NCBI RefSeq assembly: GCF_903969135.1 | Contig: NZ_LR824569.1 | Span: 3,183,001-3,247,000, forward strand | Reading direction: 5' to 3' | Source of the DNA: Chryseobacterium sp. JV274 | GTDB taxonomy: Bacteria; Bacteroidota; Bacteroidia; Flavobacteriales; Weeksellaceae | Length of the DNA stretch: 64,000 nucleotides | Shown: positions 1 to 8,676 of the stretch, one piece after another | How the letters are laid out: each line of letters begins with the position of its first letter | Position numbering within the stretch: position 1 is the first letter of the stretch | Program-made: the position numbers and the translations under genes | The notes under the pieces: generated by a model | Told to the model about the DNA's origin: nothing | Databases searched by the model: none | What the model saw: the letters and a program-made list of their open reading frames with translations, nothing else

Positions 1-289
1 TTTTCTGCGCAACTTCGTCTGCAAGGGACATAATTTCAGGAACTTTTTTTCCATTGATCAGTTTTCCAAGGGCTTTTAGCTCGTTTATATCACCATCAGC
101 TTCTACGCCAAATGTTTTAAGGATATAAAGAGCCTCATTAAACTTAATCTGTTTAATGGTAGGTAAACTGGAAGTCATATCATTGATACTTGACTGCAGT
201 GTTTTAGTATTCGTAGCATCTACATGATCTTTCTTACATGCTGTAAAAAGCAACAGACTGAAAACAAGTAGAAAAGAAAACTTTTTCAT
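1..289 (-). CDS. Partial lipoprotein of unknown function
   Basis: The 5' 96 codons of a gene that runs off the left edge. The start is ATG at 289, opening with MKKFSFLL and a hydrophobic stretch that ends in LLFTACKK, a clear lipobox with Cys near residue 18, so an exported and lipidated protein is predicted. The visible part after the lipobox is mostly helix-compatible (SSINDMTSSLP, FNEALYILKTFGVE) with no motif I recognise; it resembles small Bacteroidota lipoproteins of unassigned DUF type. A -7-like box lies 18 bases upstream of the ATG. The function is unknown and the C-terminus is not in the window. Confidence 0.75.
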   Translation of the reverse strand, partial: MKKFSFLLVFSLLLFTACKKDHVDATNTKTLQSSINDMTSSLPTIKQIKFNEALYILKTFGVEADGDINELKALGKLINGKKVPEIMSLADEVAQK

Positions 290-306
290 TTTTATTTGGT
301 TTGTTG

Positions 307-314
307 CAAATTTA
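307..314 (-). promoter_or_regulatory. -7 box of partial lipoprotein gene
   Basis: Read on the minus strand this is TAAATTTG, an exact match to the Bacteroidota -7 consensus TANNTTTG, placed 18 bases before the ATG at 289. No clear TTG -33 element is visible at the usual distance. Confidence 0.45.
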
Positions 315-453
315 ATAAAACCTTTATTAATACTGGATTTTATTTTTTACTTTATGTTTTTTGCTTATTTATTATTTTTTTCCGGAAATGGATGCTGTTC
401 TTTTAATTTTAGAATTCAATTGAGATATTTAGTACTCCGGAACAGAGTTTTCA

Positions 454-1470
454 TTATTTTTTATTGGTTTGTTCTTTTAAATCACCTTTGAAAAAACTGC
501 TGAAAATAGTCTGCATATTAGGAAATGACGAATCCTGCCAATAGGATGTCTTGTAATTACTGTTGTCTTTATCAAACTTCACTTTATCAATATCATTGTC
601 ATTGCTGAAATTAAGTTCTGTTGGATAAAAATTAGTATAAAGTGTTATCTGATTGTAATTGGGTTCACTTTTATGTTTCAATTTTACAAAAACAAGTTCA
701 TTATATTCCAGGAAATCTTTCAGGGTTTTTTCAGATCCTTTTTCAAAAGACATGTTTAAAATTGTTTTTATATCGTAAAATCTATATCCAAAGAATGAAA
801 ATTCTTTATCCTGAAGGGCTGCACCAGTAATCTCTATTTGATCTTTATGTTCACCCTTCAACTCTTTAACGGTATTTCTTTTTGTTTTATATTCTTCCGG
901 GTTTCCAACATTTTTAAGTTTGGGTAGTTCCAGAGAATTGCTATAATCCCATTTTGAAGTTTCTTTTTTCTCATTTTTAGATTCTGCCAGCCTGAAAATT
1001 CTGTATTGTTCTACATTGGTACTTTTCAGTTTTTTGGATTTATTATCAAAAATGTAGGTTACAATTCCGTCTGCATAACTATTCAGTTTATTGTTCACCG
1101 TTACATAAGCATTAAAATTTCCTTTGATGAAAATGTATTTGGCAGGCTTATTATTTTTAATAACAACTGTTTCAATTTCTTTCACCTGGTCATTGATTTT
1201 AATGACTGGCTGATCAAAATCGGAATAGGATAGGGTGGCAACCAGAAAATTATTATAAACCAGCTGAAACTTTTCTTGGGCAGGTGACAGCGATTGCTTG
1301 TCAATCTTACCATCAATATCAGAGTAGGCGAGTATGCTTCCGTCTTTGCCAAATACGGAAACTCTGGGAAGAGGATTATTATTTTTTTCAGAAACAAATG
1401 TAATGACCTGTGCATTTGTGAATACGGAGATCAAAATGAACAGAAGGTAAACAAAGTGAATTTTTTTCAT
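454..1470 (-). CDS. Secreted protein with carboxypeptidase-like regulatory domain
   Basis: 338 residues. An N-terminal signal peptide (MKKIHFVYLLFILISVFTNAQ, cleavage after NAQ) is followed by a segment of the type VITFVSEKNNNPLPRVSVFGKDGSILAYSDIDGKI, which has the look of the beta-sandwich carboxypeptidase-regulatory-like domain (CarboxypepD_reg-like) common at the N-terminus of Bacteroidota outer-membrane proteins. The rest is rich in Lys, Asn and Tyr with no catalytic motif that I recognise. There is no TonB plug or barrel, so this is not a TonB-dependent receptor. It is a single-gene unit upstream of the partial lipoprotein gene on the same strand. The start ATG at 1470 is supported by the signal peptide. 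The function is unknown. Confidence 0.75.
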   Translation of the reverse strand: MKKIHFVYLLFILISVFTNAQVITFVSEKNNNPLPRVSVFGKDGSILAYSDIDGKIDKQSLSPAQEKFQLVYNNFLVATLSYSDFDQPVIKINDQVKEIETVVIKNNKPAKYIFIKGNFNAYVTVNNKLNSYADGIVTYIFDNKSKKLKSTNVEQYRIFRLAESKNEKKETSKWDYSNSLELPKLKNVGNPEEYKTKRNTVKELKGEHKDQIEITGAALQDKEFSFFGYRFYDIKTILNMSFEKGSEKTLKDFLEYNELVFVKLKHKSEPNYNQITLYTNFYPTELNFSNDNDIDKVKFDKDNSNYKTSYWQDSSFPNMQTIFSSFFKGDLKEQTNKK

Positions 1471-1576
1471 TGCAGTATTTTGTTTTTGGTGTTAATAGTA
1501 AAAACAGACTTCTATATAGAGACGAGAAAAACAGAAAATGGTTGCCTGAAAATTCTTATTGACGTCACTGCATAAA

Positions 1577-1607
1577 AAAAGACTGATCGTTAAACAATCA
1601 GTCTTTT
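1577..1607 (-). terminator. Terminator of the act operon
   Basis: Perfect 11-bp stem (1577-1587 with 1597-1607, AAAAGACTGAT and its complement) around a 9-base loop. In the minus-strand transcript it is followed by a run of seven T and lies 25 bases after the actF stop codon. Confidence 0.85.
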
Positions 1608-1631
1608 ATAATTTTATTTTGTTACAAGTCC

Positions 1632-2963
1632 TTAGAAAGGATACTCATAAATTTCGGATTCGTGTAAGAATGGGTTTCCTGTAGGAATCAACTTCAGTTT
1701 AGATAAAGCTGAAAGAACAGTAAACATAAATAATCCAGCTACGAATAGAACTGCTCCCAGGATTAACAAGAATACTTCAGGAGTGTTCCAGTATGGTCCT
1801 ACCGTTCCCGGCATTACCATGTTGAAGTAATCTAAAAGGTGTCCTAAGATAACTACTACTGCCATTGTGGTAACTACTTTGTAGTTTCTCTTGATGCTGC
1901 TGCTTACTAATACCAATAGTGGTAATAAGAAGTTTACAATCAGCATTGGTAAAAACGTTGTACCATAGTGCTGGAATCTACCGAAGAAATAGTTAACCTC
2001 TTCCGGAACGTTTGCATACCAGTAAAGCATGAACTGAGCGAACCATGTATATGTCCAAAGCATACTTGTAGCGAAAAGGAAAACTCCTAAATCGTGTAAG
2101 TGGTTGTCATTGAACTGTGGTAAGAAACCATTTTTCTTAAGATAAACACTTAATAAGATGATTACAGCAATACCACTTGAAAGGCAGCTAACCATTGAAT
2201 ACCAGATATACATTGTAGAATACCAGTGAGGGTCAATAGACATCAACCAGTCCCAAGCCCAAGCTGCAGAAGCAAATCCGAAGAATACGATATAACCTAC
2301 CGCCCATCTGTAAAGGAATTGATACTCAACTTTAGATTTAGTCTCATCTACTTTTTTAGACTGAGCTTTCAGTTTCCAAGCGAAGAAAGAGGCACCTAGT
2401 ACATAGATGAACGTTCTGATTGCATAGAAAGGAATATTTAAGAATCTTTTCTTTTCAAATAGGATCACGTCAAAATGAGCAGACTCTGGATTTGTCAATT
2501 CAGGGTCCATCCAATGGAATAAATGACCATTATGAGTGATGTTTAAGATCATCAGGATAATCAGGATTGCACCACCGTAAGGAATATAAGAAGCAATAGC
2601 CTCCATTACTCTTGTGATGATAATTGGCCATCCTGCGTGAGCTGCGTGCTGAATACAGTAGAAGAACAGTACAGCGCAACTTACTCCAAAGAAAAAGACT
2701 GCTACAAAGTGCAGCGATGCTAATGGCTGGTTGTGAACCTGAAGCTCAGCATGCTCTAAATGAGCTGCGTGATCCTGTGGCCCAACCATTTCACTTGAGT
2801 GTGTAGGAGCATCATGACCAGAAGCATGAACAGCTTCCATCATTTGTTCTATTTTCTCAGTAGAAATTCCTTTGTTCATAAAGAAACCAATACCGAAAAG
2901 AACTAAACCTACAACAAGAAGTATTATAGAAGTTGATTTTAATTTTGGTGAAAAACTATACAT
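1632..2963 (-). CDS. actF: Alternative complex III subunit ActF
   Basis: 443 residues, polytopic membrane protein with about ten hydrophobic segments. It is the quinol:cytochrome c oxidoreductase membrane subunit 2 of alternative complex III (ACIII), the Bacteroidota replacement of the bc1 complex that passes electrons from menaquinol to a cytochrome oxidase. The first segment (SIILLVVGLVLFGIGFFMN) precedes a His-rich periplasmic stretch (HASGHDAPTHSS, HAAHLEHAE), then the bundle of helices with Trp/Tyr-rich loops (WAWDWLMSIDPHWYSTMYIWY) typical of this family. It is the last gene of actABCDEF, 8 bases after actE, and is followed by a strong terminator. The identification rests on gene order plus family features. 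Confidence 0.93.
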   Translation of the reverse strand: MYSFSPKLKSTSIILLVVGLVLFGIGFFMNKGISTEKIEQMMEAVHASGHDAPTHSSEMVGPQDHAAHLEHAELQVHNQPLASLHFVAVFFFGVSCAVLFFYCIQHAAHAGWPIIITRVMEAIASYIPYGGAILIILMILNITHNGHLFHWMDPELTNPESAHFDVILFEKKRFLNIPFYAIRTFIYVLGASFFAWKLKAQSKKVDETKSKVEYQFLYRWAVGYIVFFGFASAAWAWDWLMSIDPHWYSTMYIWYSMVSCLSSGIAVIILLSVYLKKNGFLPQFNDNHLHDLGVFLFATSMLWTYTWFAQFMLYWYANVPEEVNYFFGRFQHYGTTFLPMLIVNFLLPLLVLVSSSIKRNYKVVTTMAVVVILGHLLDYFNMVMPGTVGPYWNTPEVFLLILGAVLFVAGLFMFTVLSALSKLKLIPTGNPFLHESEIYEYPF

Positions 2964-2971
2964 TTCTTTTC

Positions 2972-3661
2972 TTATTTTTTAGTTTCGGTAGTCGTTTCAG
3001 TTGTTGCTGCTGCCGCCGCTGTAGCTGCTGCCGGTGCTGCTGCTCCTTTTTTGAAAGCACTCATCACATACAATGCTACTCTCCATCTGTCTCCTGCGTT
3101 CAGTTGTCCCGCATAAGATCCCATGGCATTTCTACCGTTTGTTAATACATAATGAACAGATCCTACAGTAATTTCTCTGTCTGCATAGTTGGGTACTCCA
3201 GAGAATGCCCCACTTTGTACGATAGGTCCTTGTCCATCACCTCCTGTTCCGTGACATGCCGCACAAGTGTGATCAAACAAGATTTTTCCTCTTTCAATAT
3301 CCTTTGCTGCATTAGCTGGATTTAGAGGAGATACTGTAAGTTTTTTAGAAGCATCATACCCAGCGTTGTACTCGTCAACATTTTTAGGTAGTAAGCTTTC
3401 TTCAAAAACGCCATCTTTATTTTGAGAAACAGATCCTTCTACTGGAGCAAGACCTGTTGCACCACTATTTTTAACAAAAGCAGGAATTTCATTTTCATGA
3501 TCTGAATAAGCATCCTGTGCTTTCATCAATGGATCATAAGCTACCGGAAAATACATATCCGGGAAATATACCAGCGGAGTATTGTCCTTTGGTCCACAAG
3601 AGTTAAGTAAAACCGTTGTTAAACCTAAAACCGCTGTAATTTTTAATACATTCTTTTTCAT
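2972..3661 (-). CDS. actE: Alternative complex III monohaem cytochrome ActE
   Basis: 229 residues. A signal peptide ends in a lipobox (LLNSC, Cys22), so the protein is a membrane-anchored periplasmic lipoprotein. One c-type haem motif, CAACH, lies near residue 135, followed by GTGGDGQGP, and a candidate distal Met ligand sits in NAMGSYAG. The C-terminal tail is an Ala/Thr-rich low-complexity stretch (AAAPAAATAAAAATTETTTETKK). In ACIII this subunit hands electrons on to the terminal oxidase. It is separated from actD by one base and from actF by 8 bases, which fits a single transcript with tight coupling. Confidence 0.93.
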   Translation of the reverse strand: MKKNVLKITAVLGLTTVLLNSCGPKDNTPLVYFPDMYFPVAYDPLMKAQDAYSDHENEIPAFVKNSGATGLAPVEGSVSQNKDGVFEESLLPKNVDEYNAGYDASKKLTVSPLNPANAAKDIERGKILFDHTCAACHGTGGDGQGPIVQSGAFSGVPNYADREITVGSVHYVLTNGRNAMGSYAGQLNAGDRWRVALYVMSAFKKGAAAPAAATAAAAATTETTTETKK

Positions 3662-3662
3662 T

Positions 3663-4184
3663 TTAAGCGTCTTTAACAGTTATTTCTTCAACTCCAGTTT
3701 CAATAAGCAACTGTTTTACAGATTCTACATCTTCAGTTACAAATTCCATCATGAATTTATCATCAGTAGTTCTCGGGTCTGGGTTCTGAGCAGGAGCTCC
3801 TGGATACATTTTGTTTCTAACCAAGAAAGTTAAAGACATCATGTGAGCAGCACAGAATACCATTAATTCAAACATTGGAACTACGAATGCCGGCATGTTG
3901 TGTGCCCAGTCAAAAGCTGGTTTACCACCGATATTCTGTGGCCAGTCATGATTCATCACATACCAAGTTACAGTAGCACCGATAGTAACACCGTAAAGAG
4001 CATATAAGAATGCGGCATCAGAAATTCTGGTTTTCTTTAACCCTAAAGCCTTGTCTAGTCCGTGAACCGGAAACGGAGTATACACTTCGTTTATAGCGAT
4101 TCCTTTATCGTTGAATGCCTTAACGCCGTTCATTAAATCGTCGTCGTCAGCATAAAGTCCGTATACAATTTTAGTGGTGCTCAT
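3663..4184 (-). CDS. actD: Alternative complex III subunit ActD (DUF3341)
   Basis: 173 residues from the ATG at 4184 (MSTTKIVYGLYADDDDLMNG), preferred over an upstream in-frame ATG at 4211 because family members begin at this point; the chosen start overlaps the end of actC by 14 bases. It has a cytoplasmic N-terminal alpha/beta part that opens with the Asp-rich YADDDDLMNGVKAF, two transmembrane helices (around FLYALYGVTIGATVTWYVM and AFVVPMFELMVFCAAHMMSL), and a C-terminal soluble tail. This is the DUF3341 membrane subunit of ACIII, a peripheral partner of ActC with no cofactor. Confidence 0.92.
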   Translation of the reverse strand: MSTTKIVYGLYADDDDLMNGVKAFNDKGIAINEVYTPFPVHGLDKALGLKKTRISDAAFLYALYGVTIGATVTWYVMNHDWPQNIGGKPAFDWAHNMPAFVVPMFELMVFCAAHMMSLTFLVRNKMYPGAPAQNPDPRTTDDKFMMEFVTEDVESVKQLLIETGVEEITVKDA

Positions 4185-5568
4185 CTCCTTCTTTTGCTTT
4201 ATAAGTTTCACCTGAAATTTTCAGAATCGATTTTAATTCAGCCTGTGCAATTACAGGGAATGTTCTTGCGTATAATAAGAACAAAACAGAGAAGAATCCG
4301 ATAGTTCCTAAATATACACCCACATCAATGATCGTTGGCTTAAACATTGTCCATGATCCTGGTAAGTAGTCTCTTGAAAGGTTGATAACGATGATATCAA
4401 AACGCTCAAACCACATACCGATGTTGATGATTAATGCAACAATGAATGTCCAGATAATGTTCGTTCTCGCTCTTTTGAACCAGAAAGAAGCAGGAATCAC
4501 AAGGTTACAGATGATCAATGACCAGAATGCCCACCAGTAAGGTCCTACAGCAGCACCTGGAGAAAGATATGTAAAATCTTCAAATCTAGATCCTGAGTAC
4601 CATCCGATGAAATATTCAGTAGCATAAGCTACAGTTACCATACCACCTGTAAGAACGATTACGATGTTCATAATTTCGATATGATACATTGTAATATAGT
4701 CTTCTAAGTGACAAACTTTTCTTGCAATTAACAATAGTGTTTGTACCATTGCAAATCCTGAGAAAATCGCACCAGCTACGAAATAAGGAGGGTAGATTGT
4801 TGAGTGCCATCCTTTAATAACTGAAGTTGCGAAGTCAAAAGATACGGTAGTGTGTACTGAGAATACAAGTGGAGTTGCCAAACCTGCAAGAACCAAAGAA
4901 AGTTCTTCGAATCTTTGCCAGTGTTTTGCTTTACCACCCCAACCGAATGCTAGGAATGTATAAATTTTCTTAGTCCAAGGGGTTTTAGCTCTATCTCTAA
5001 TCATTGCAAAGTCAGGGATTAGTCCCATGAACCAGAATACAGTTGATACTGAGAAATACGTCGAGATCGCAAATACGTCCCAAAGTAGAGGAGAGTTGAA
5101 GTTCCCCCAAAGAGAACCGAATTGGTTTGGTAAAGGGAATACCCAGTATCCAACCCAAACTCTACCCATGTGGATTACAGGGAAGATTGCTGCCTGTACA
5201 ACCGCAAAGATCGTCATCGCCTCTGCAGATCTGTTTACAGACATTCTCCATCTCTGTCTAAATAATAATAATACTGCGGAGATTAGGGTCCCGGCGTGAC
5301 CGATACCTACCCACCATACGAAGTTGGTAATATCCCAACCCCAGTTAATAGTTCTGTTAAGCCCCCATGCTCCAATACCTGTCCCGATAGTGTAAGCGAT
5401 ACAGCCGAATCCATAGAGGAATAGAACTAGTGCAGCATATAATGAGATCCACCATAATTTACCTGCTCTTTCTTCGATAGGTCGTGCGATATCTTCTGTA
5501 ATATCGTGATAAGTTTTGTGACCAATAATTAGAGGTTCCCTTATCGGAGCTTCGTAATGTCCTGACAT
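4171..5568 (-). CDS. actC: Alternative complex III quinol-binding subunit ActC (NrfD/PsrC family)
   Basis: 465 residues with about ten transmembrane helices, of the NrfD/PsrC family. In ACIII it carries the menaquinol oxidation site and docks the iron-sulfur protein ActB. Typical features are the N-terminal cytosolic stretch (YEAPIREPLIIGHKTYHDITEDIARPIE), the helix with NWGWDITNFVWWVGIGHAGTLIS, and VAGAIFSGFAMVQTLL. The gene starts with ATG at 5568, 25 bases downstream of the actB stop, and its stop codon lies inside the start of actD. Confidence 0.95.
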   Translation of the reverse strand: MSGHYEAPIREPLIIGHKTYHDITEDIARPIEERAGKLWWISLYAALVLFLYGFGCIAYTIGTGIGAWGLNRTINWGWDITNFVWWVGIGHAGTLISAVLLLFRQRWRMSVNRSAEAMTIFAVVQAAIFPVIHMGRVWVGYWVFPLPNQFGSLWGNFNSPLLWDVFAISTYFSVSTVFWFMGLIPDFAMIRDRAKTPWTKKIYTFLAFGWGGKAKHWQRFEELSLVLAGLATPLVFSVHTTVSFDFATSVIKGWHSTIYPPYFVAGAIFSGFAMVQTLLLIARKVCHLEDYITMYHIEIMNIVIVLTGGMVTVAYATEYFIGWYSGSRFEDFTYLSPGAAVGPYWWAFWSLIICNLVIPASFWFKRARTNIIWTFIVALIINIGMWFERFDIIVINLSRDYLPGSWTMFKPTIIDVGVYLGTIGFFSVLFLLYARTFPVIAQAELKSILKISGETYKAKEGDEHH

Positions 5569-5593
5569 TTTTTACCTATTTATTATTTAAACT

Positions 5594-8500
5594 TTAATTT
5601 TCTACTCTGTTTCTTACTTTAGTATGATAGAACACGTTTGGTTTTGTGCCGATCTCCTCTAGTAAATAATATCTTCTGTTAGATGCATATTGCTCTCTAA
5701 TTGCAGAATCTTTATCATTCATGTCTCCAAATGTCATTGCTCCGGTAGAACAAGCTTTAGAACAAGCAGTCTGGAATTCTCCATCCTTCACTTTTCTTCC
5801 CTCTTTCTTAGCCTCAAGAATAGTATTCTGAGTCATTTGGATACACATTGAACATTTCTCCATTACCCCTCTAGTTCTTACAACTACATCCGGGTTAAGT
5901 ACCATTCTTCCTAAATCGTTGTTCATGTTGAAATCGAACTTGTCATTTAGGTTATAAGTAAACCAGTTGAAACGTCTTACTTTGTACGGACAGTTGTTTG
6001 CACAATATCTTGTACCGATACATCTGTTGTAAGCCATATGGTTTTGACCTTGCTTACCGTGTGAAGTAGCCGCTACTGGACATACAGTTTCACATGGAGC
6101 GTGGTTACAGTGCTGACACATTACAGGTTGGAAGATTACATCCGGGTTGTCTGCAGGGTGGTTTAATGCTCCTCCGTCTCCGAACGCAGTACCATACAAT
6201 TCTGGTACAGCCATTCCTTCTTTCAATCCTTCGTATACTTCTACCTTTTGTCTTGATGAATAGTAACGGTCAATTCTTAACCAGTACATATCTCTTGACA
6301 TTCTTACTTCTTCTTTTCCTACTACAGGAACGTTGTTCTCTGCCTGACAAGCAATAATACATGCTCCACAACCAGTACAAGAGTTCAAGTCGATAGATAA
6401 GTTGAAGTGAGGTCCATCCGTATCATCGAAAGCATCCCAAAGGTCGATTTTTCTCGCTGGAAGTGCTCCACTGATCGTGTGGTATTCCAAAGGCTTATTC
6501 CATCCCTTGTGTTCATCATCAAAAGCAACGTTAATGAATTCAGCTAAAGGAACTTCCTTAGCGATTTCATAACGACCCATTAATGTATTTTGAAGCTGGA
6601 TACCTGCAAATTCGTGGTCTTCTCCTGTCTTCTCTATTTTAACACCTGAAAGAGCAAGGTTAGAACCATCAAATAAAGGATAAGCGTTTACCCCTGTATC
6701 TGCAGTTGCTCCTGAGTTTTTCTTACCATAACCAAGTGCAAGACCTACAGATCCTTCAGCTTGTCCTGGCTGTACAAATACAGGAACGTTTTCTATTTTA
6801 ACTCCGTTTACAGTAAGGTTTACAATAGAACCATCTAACTGCATTCTTGCATTAAGATCGTTGTCAATTGCAAACTTCTCTGCGTCTTTAGGAGAAATTG
6901 TAAGGTAGTTATCCCAAGACATTCTTGTAATTGGGTCAGGTAATTCTTGCAACCAAGGGTTGTTCGACTGAGTACCATCTCCCATTGAAGTCTTAGTGTA
7001 TAATACTAATTCTAATTCAGAAGCTTTAAAGTTTCCTAGTTCAGCAACAGCCTGTGCAGCGTTTCCACCTGCATAAGATAAAGTTGCTGTGTTTGTAGAA
7101 GCGTTGATACCGTTGTACAATGCTTTGTTGAAAGAAGTACTACCTAAAAGTGAAGCTGAGCTTGCTTTTAAATAATCGTAGTAATTGTTTGCGGCATTGT
7201 TTTTACCATTCTTCCAAACCAATAGAGACTCTTCAATCTGTCTTGATTTGTAGATTTTCTGGATGGTAGGCTGCATCAATGAATATACTCCTGTCTGTGG
7301 TTCGATATCTCCCCAAGACTCTAGCCAGTTAGCTACAGGAATTACAGCTTTCGCTGCTTTGTACATTTCATTTTTCTTATCTGCTACTGCAACTACGTAA
7401 GGAACTTTTGATAAAGATTTTTTGAAATCTTCTCCTTTTGGATGAGAGTAGATAGGGTCTACGTTGTTTGTAACTAATACACCAACTTGTCCACCGTTTA
7501 CCCATCCAAGGAATTCCTGGTATCTTGCACCGTTAAATTCTTTCAGTAAGTTTGCTTTACCTGTGAAAGCTACTGAACCTAATTTCTGGTTGATTAAGTG
7601 TGCTAAAACCTGTGCTCCTTTAGAACCGTCAGCAAAAACAACAGCTTTGCTTCCTTTTGCTTTCAATTCGTTAGCAATTTCAGTTGCAGTCTTATCAGAA
7701 GTACCAGCACCTACGATTGCATTGTAAACTTCAACTAATGTTTTGTTTACAGCACTTGGTTTTAATCTGTATCTTGAGTCAGCATTAGCACCAGTTAATG
7801 ACAGGTTAGATTCCACCTGGATGTGTCTCAACATGCTTGCTCCCGGTTTTCTAGCTGCTGCATAAGAAGTTTCTAAGCTTGAAGCGTTATAGTCTCCTAA
7901 GAAATCAGCCTGGAAAGCAACTACCAATTCAGAACCTTTAAGGTCATAAACAGGCAATGCTCTTTGTCCGAATACTTCCTGAGCTGCATCTAATCCTGCA
8001 GAGTAAGGGAAAGCATCATAAGTTACTAATTCAGCTGTAGGATATTTAGCTTTGAATTCAGCGAATAACTTTTTGAAAGTTGGTGAAGCAAAAGAGTGTG
8101 ATAAAACCACAATCTTTTTGCCAGACGCTTTAGCTTCTTCTAAACCTTTAATAACGAAGCTGTCTACTTTATCGAAAGTTTCGTCTTTACCGTCTAGTTT
8201 AGGCTGCTTTACTTTATCATTATCATAAAGAGAAAGTACACTTGCCTGAGCTCTTGCGTTAGTTTTACCTAAATCGCCACCAGCCGGGTTTGGTTCAATT
8301 TTGATGGGTCTACCTTCACGGGTTTTTACTAAAACACTAGCAAAGTCGAAACCGTCAAAATATGTTGAAGCGTAATAATTAGGGACTCCCGGAATAATAT
8401 CATGCGGCTTTACCACATAAGGAATCGTTTTGATTACCGGAGCTTCGCAGGCAGCTAAAGTAACTGCTGCTGTAGAGAATCCTAGCAATTTAAGGAAATC

Positions 8501-8653
8501 TCTTCTTGAAGTACTTGATCCGTTTTTCTCAGCATCTCCAAGGAAATCTTCTACCGGAATTTCTTCCTGAAACTCTTTAAGAGCCAGCTTACCATTTAAA
8601 GCTGGGTCTTTAAGTTCATGAATACTTCTGAATTGTATTTTGTTTGAAGCCAT
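5594..8653 (-). CDS. actB: Alternative complex III iron-sulfur subunit ActB
   Basis: 1019 residues. A twin-arginine signal (SRRDFLKLLGF, Arg50-Arg51) sits about 50 residues in and is followed by a lipobox-like LAAC at Cys69. The N-terminal two thirds resembles a molybdopterin oxidoreductase fold that in ACIII carries no molybdenum; the C-terminal third is a ferredoxin-like domain with four Cys clusters: CTGCGACIIAC, CQHCNHAPCETVC, CIGTRYCANNC and CSMCIQM with a later CSKAC. It takes electrons from quinol in ActC and passes them to the haems of ActA. It is the second gene of the operon, 23 bases after actA. Confidence 0.95.
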   Translation of the reverse strand: MASNKIQFRSIHELKDPALNGKLALKEFQEEIPVEDFLGDAEKNGSSTSRRDFLKLLGFSTAAVTLAACEAPVIKTIPYVVKPHDIIPGVPNYYASTYFDGFDFASVLVKTREGRPIKIEPNPAGGDLGKTNARAQASVLSLYDNDKVKQPKLDGKDETFDKVDSFVIKGLEEAKASGKKIVVLSHSFASPTFKKLFAEFKAKYPTAELVTYDAFPYSAGLDAAQEVFGQRALPVYDLKGSELVVAFQADFLGDYNASSLETSYAAARKPGASMLRHIQVESNLSLTGANADSRYRLKPSAVNKTLVEVYNAIVGAGTSDKTATEIANELKAKGSKAVVFADGSKGAQVLAHLINQKLGSVAFTGKANLLKEFNGARYQEFLGWVNGGQVGVLVTNNVDPIYSHPKGEDFKKSLSKVPYVVAVADKKNEMYKAAKAVIPVANWLESWGDIEPQTGVYSLMQPTIQKIYKSRQIEESLLVWKNGKNNAANNYYDYLKASSASLLGSTSFNKALYNGINASTNTATLSYAGGNAAQAVAELGNFKASELELVLYTKTSMGDGTQSNNPWLQELPDPITRMSWDNYLTISPKDAEKFAIDNDLNARMQLDGSIVNLTVNGVKIENVPVFVQPGQAEGSVGLALGYGKKNSGATADTGVNAYPLFDGSNLALSGVKIEKTGEDHEFAGIQLQNTLMGRYEIAKEVPLAEFINVAFDDEHKGWNKPLEYHTISGALPARKIDLWDAFDDTDGPHFNLSIDLNSCTGCGACIIACQAENNVPVVGKEEVRMSRDMYWLRIDRYYSSRQKVEVYEGLKEGMAVPELYGTAFGDGGALNHPADNPDVIFQPVMCQHCNHAPCETVCPVAATSHGKQGQNHMAYNRCIGTRYCANNCPYKVRRFNWFTYNLNDKFDFNMNNDLGRMVLNPDVVVRTRGVMEKCSMCIQMTQNTILEAKKEGRKVKDGEFQTACSKACSTGAMTFGDMNDKDSAIREQYASNRRYYLLEEIGTKPNVFYHTKVRNRVEN

Positions 8654-8676
8654 TTATACTTCTAATTTTTTAGTTA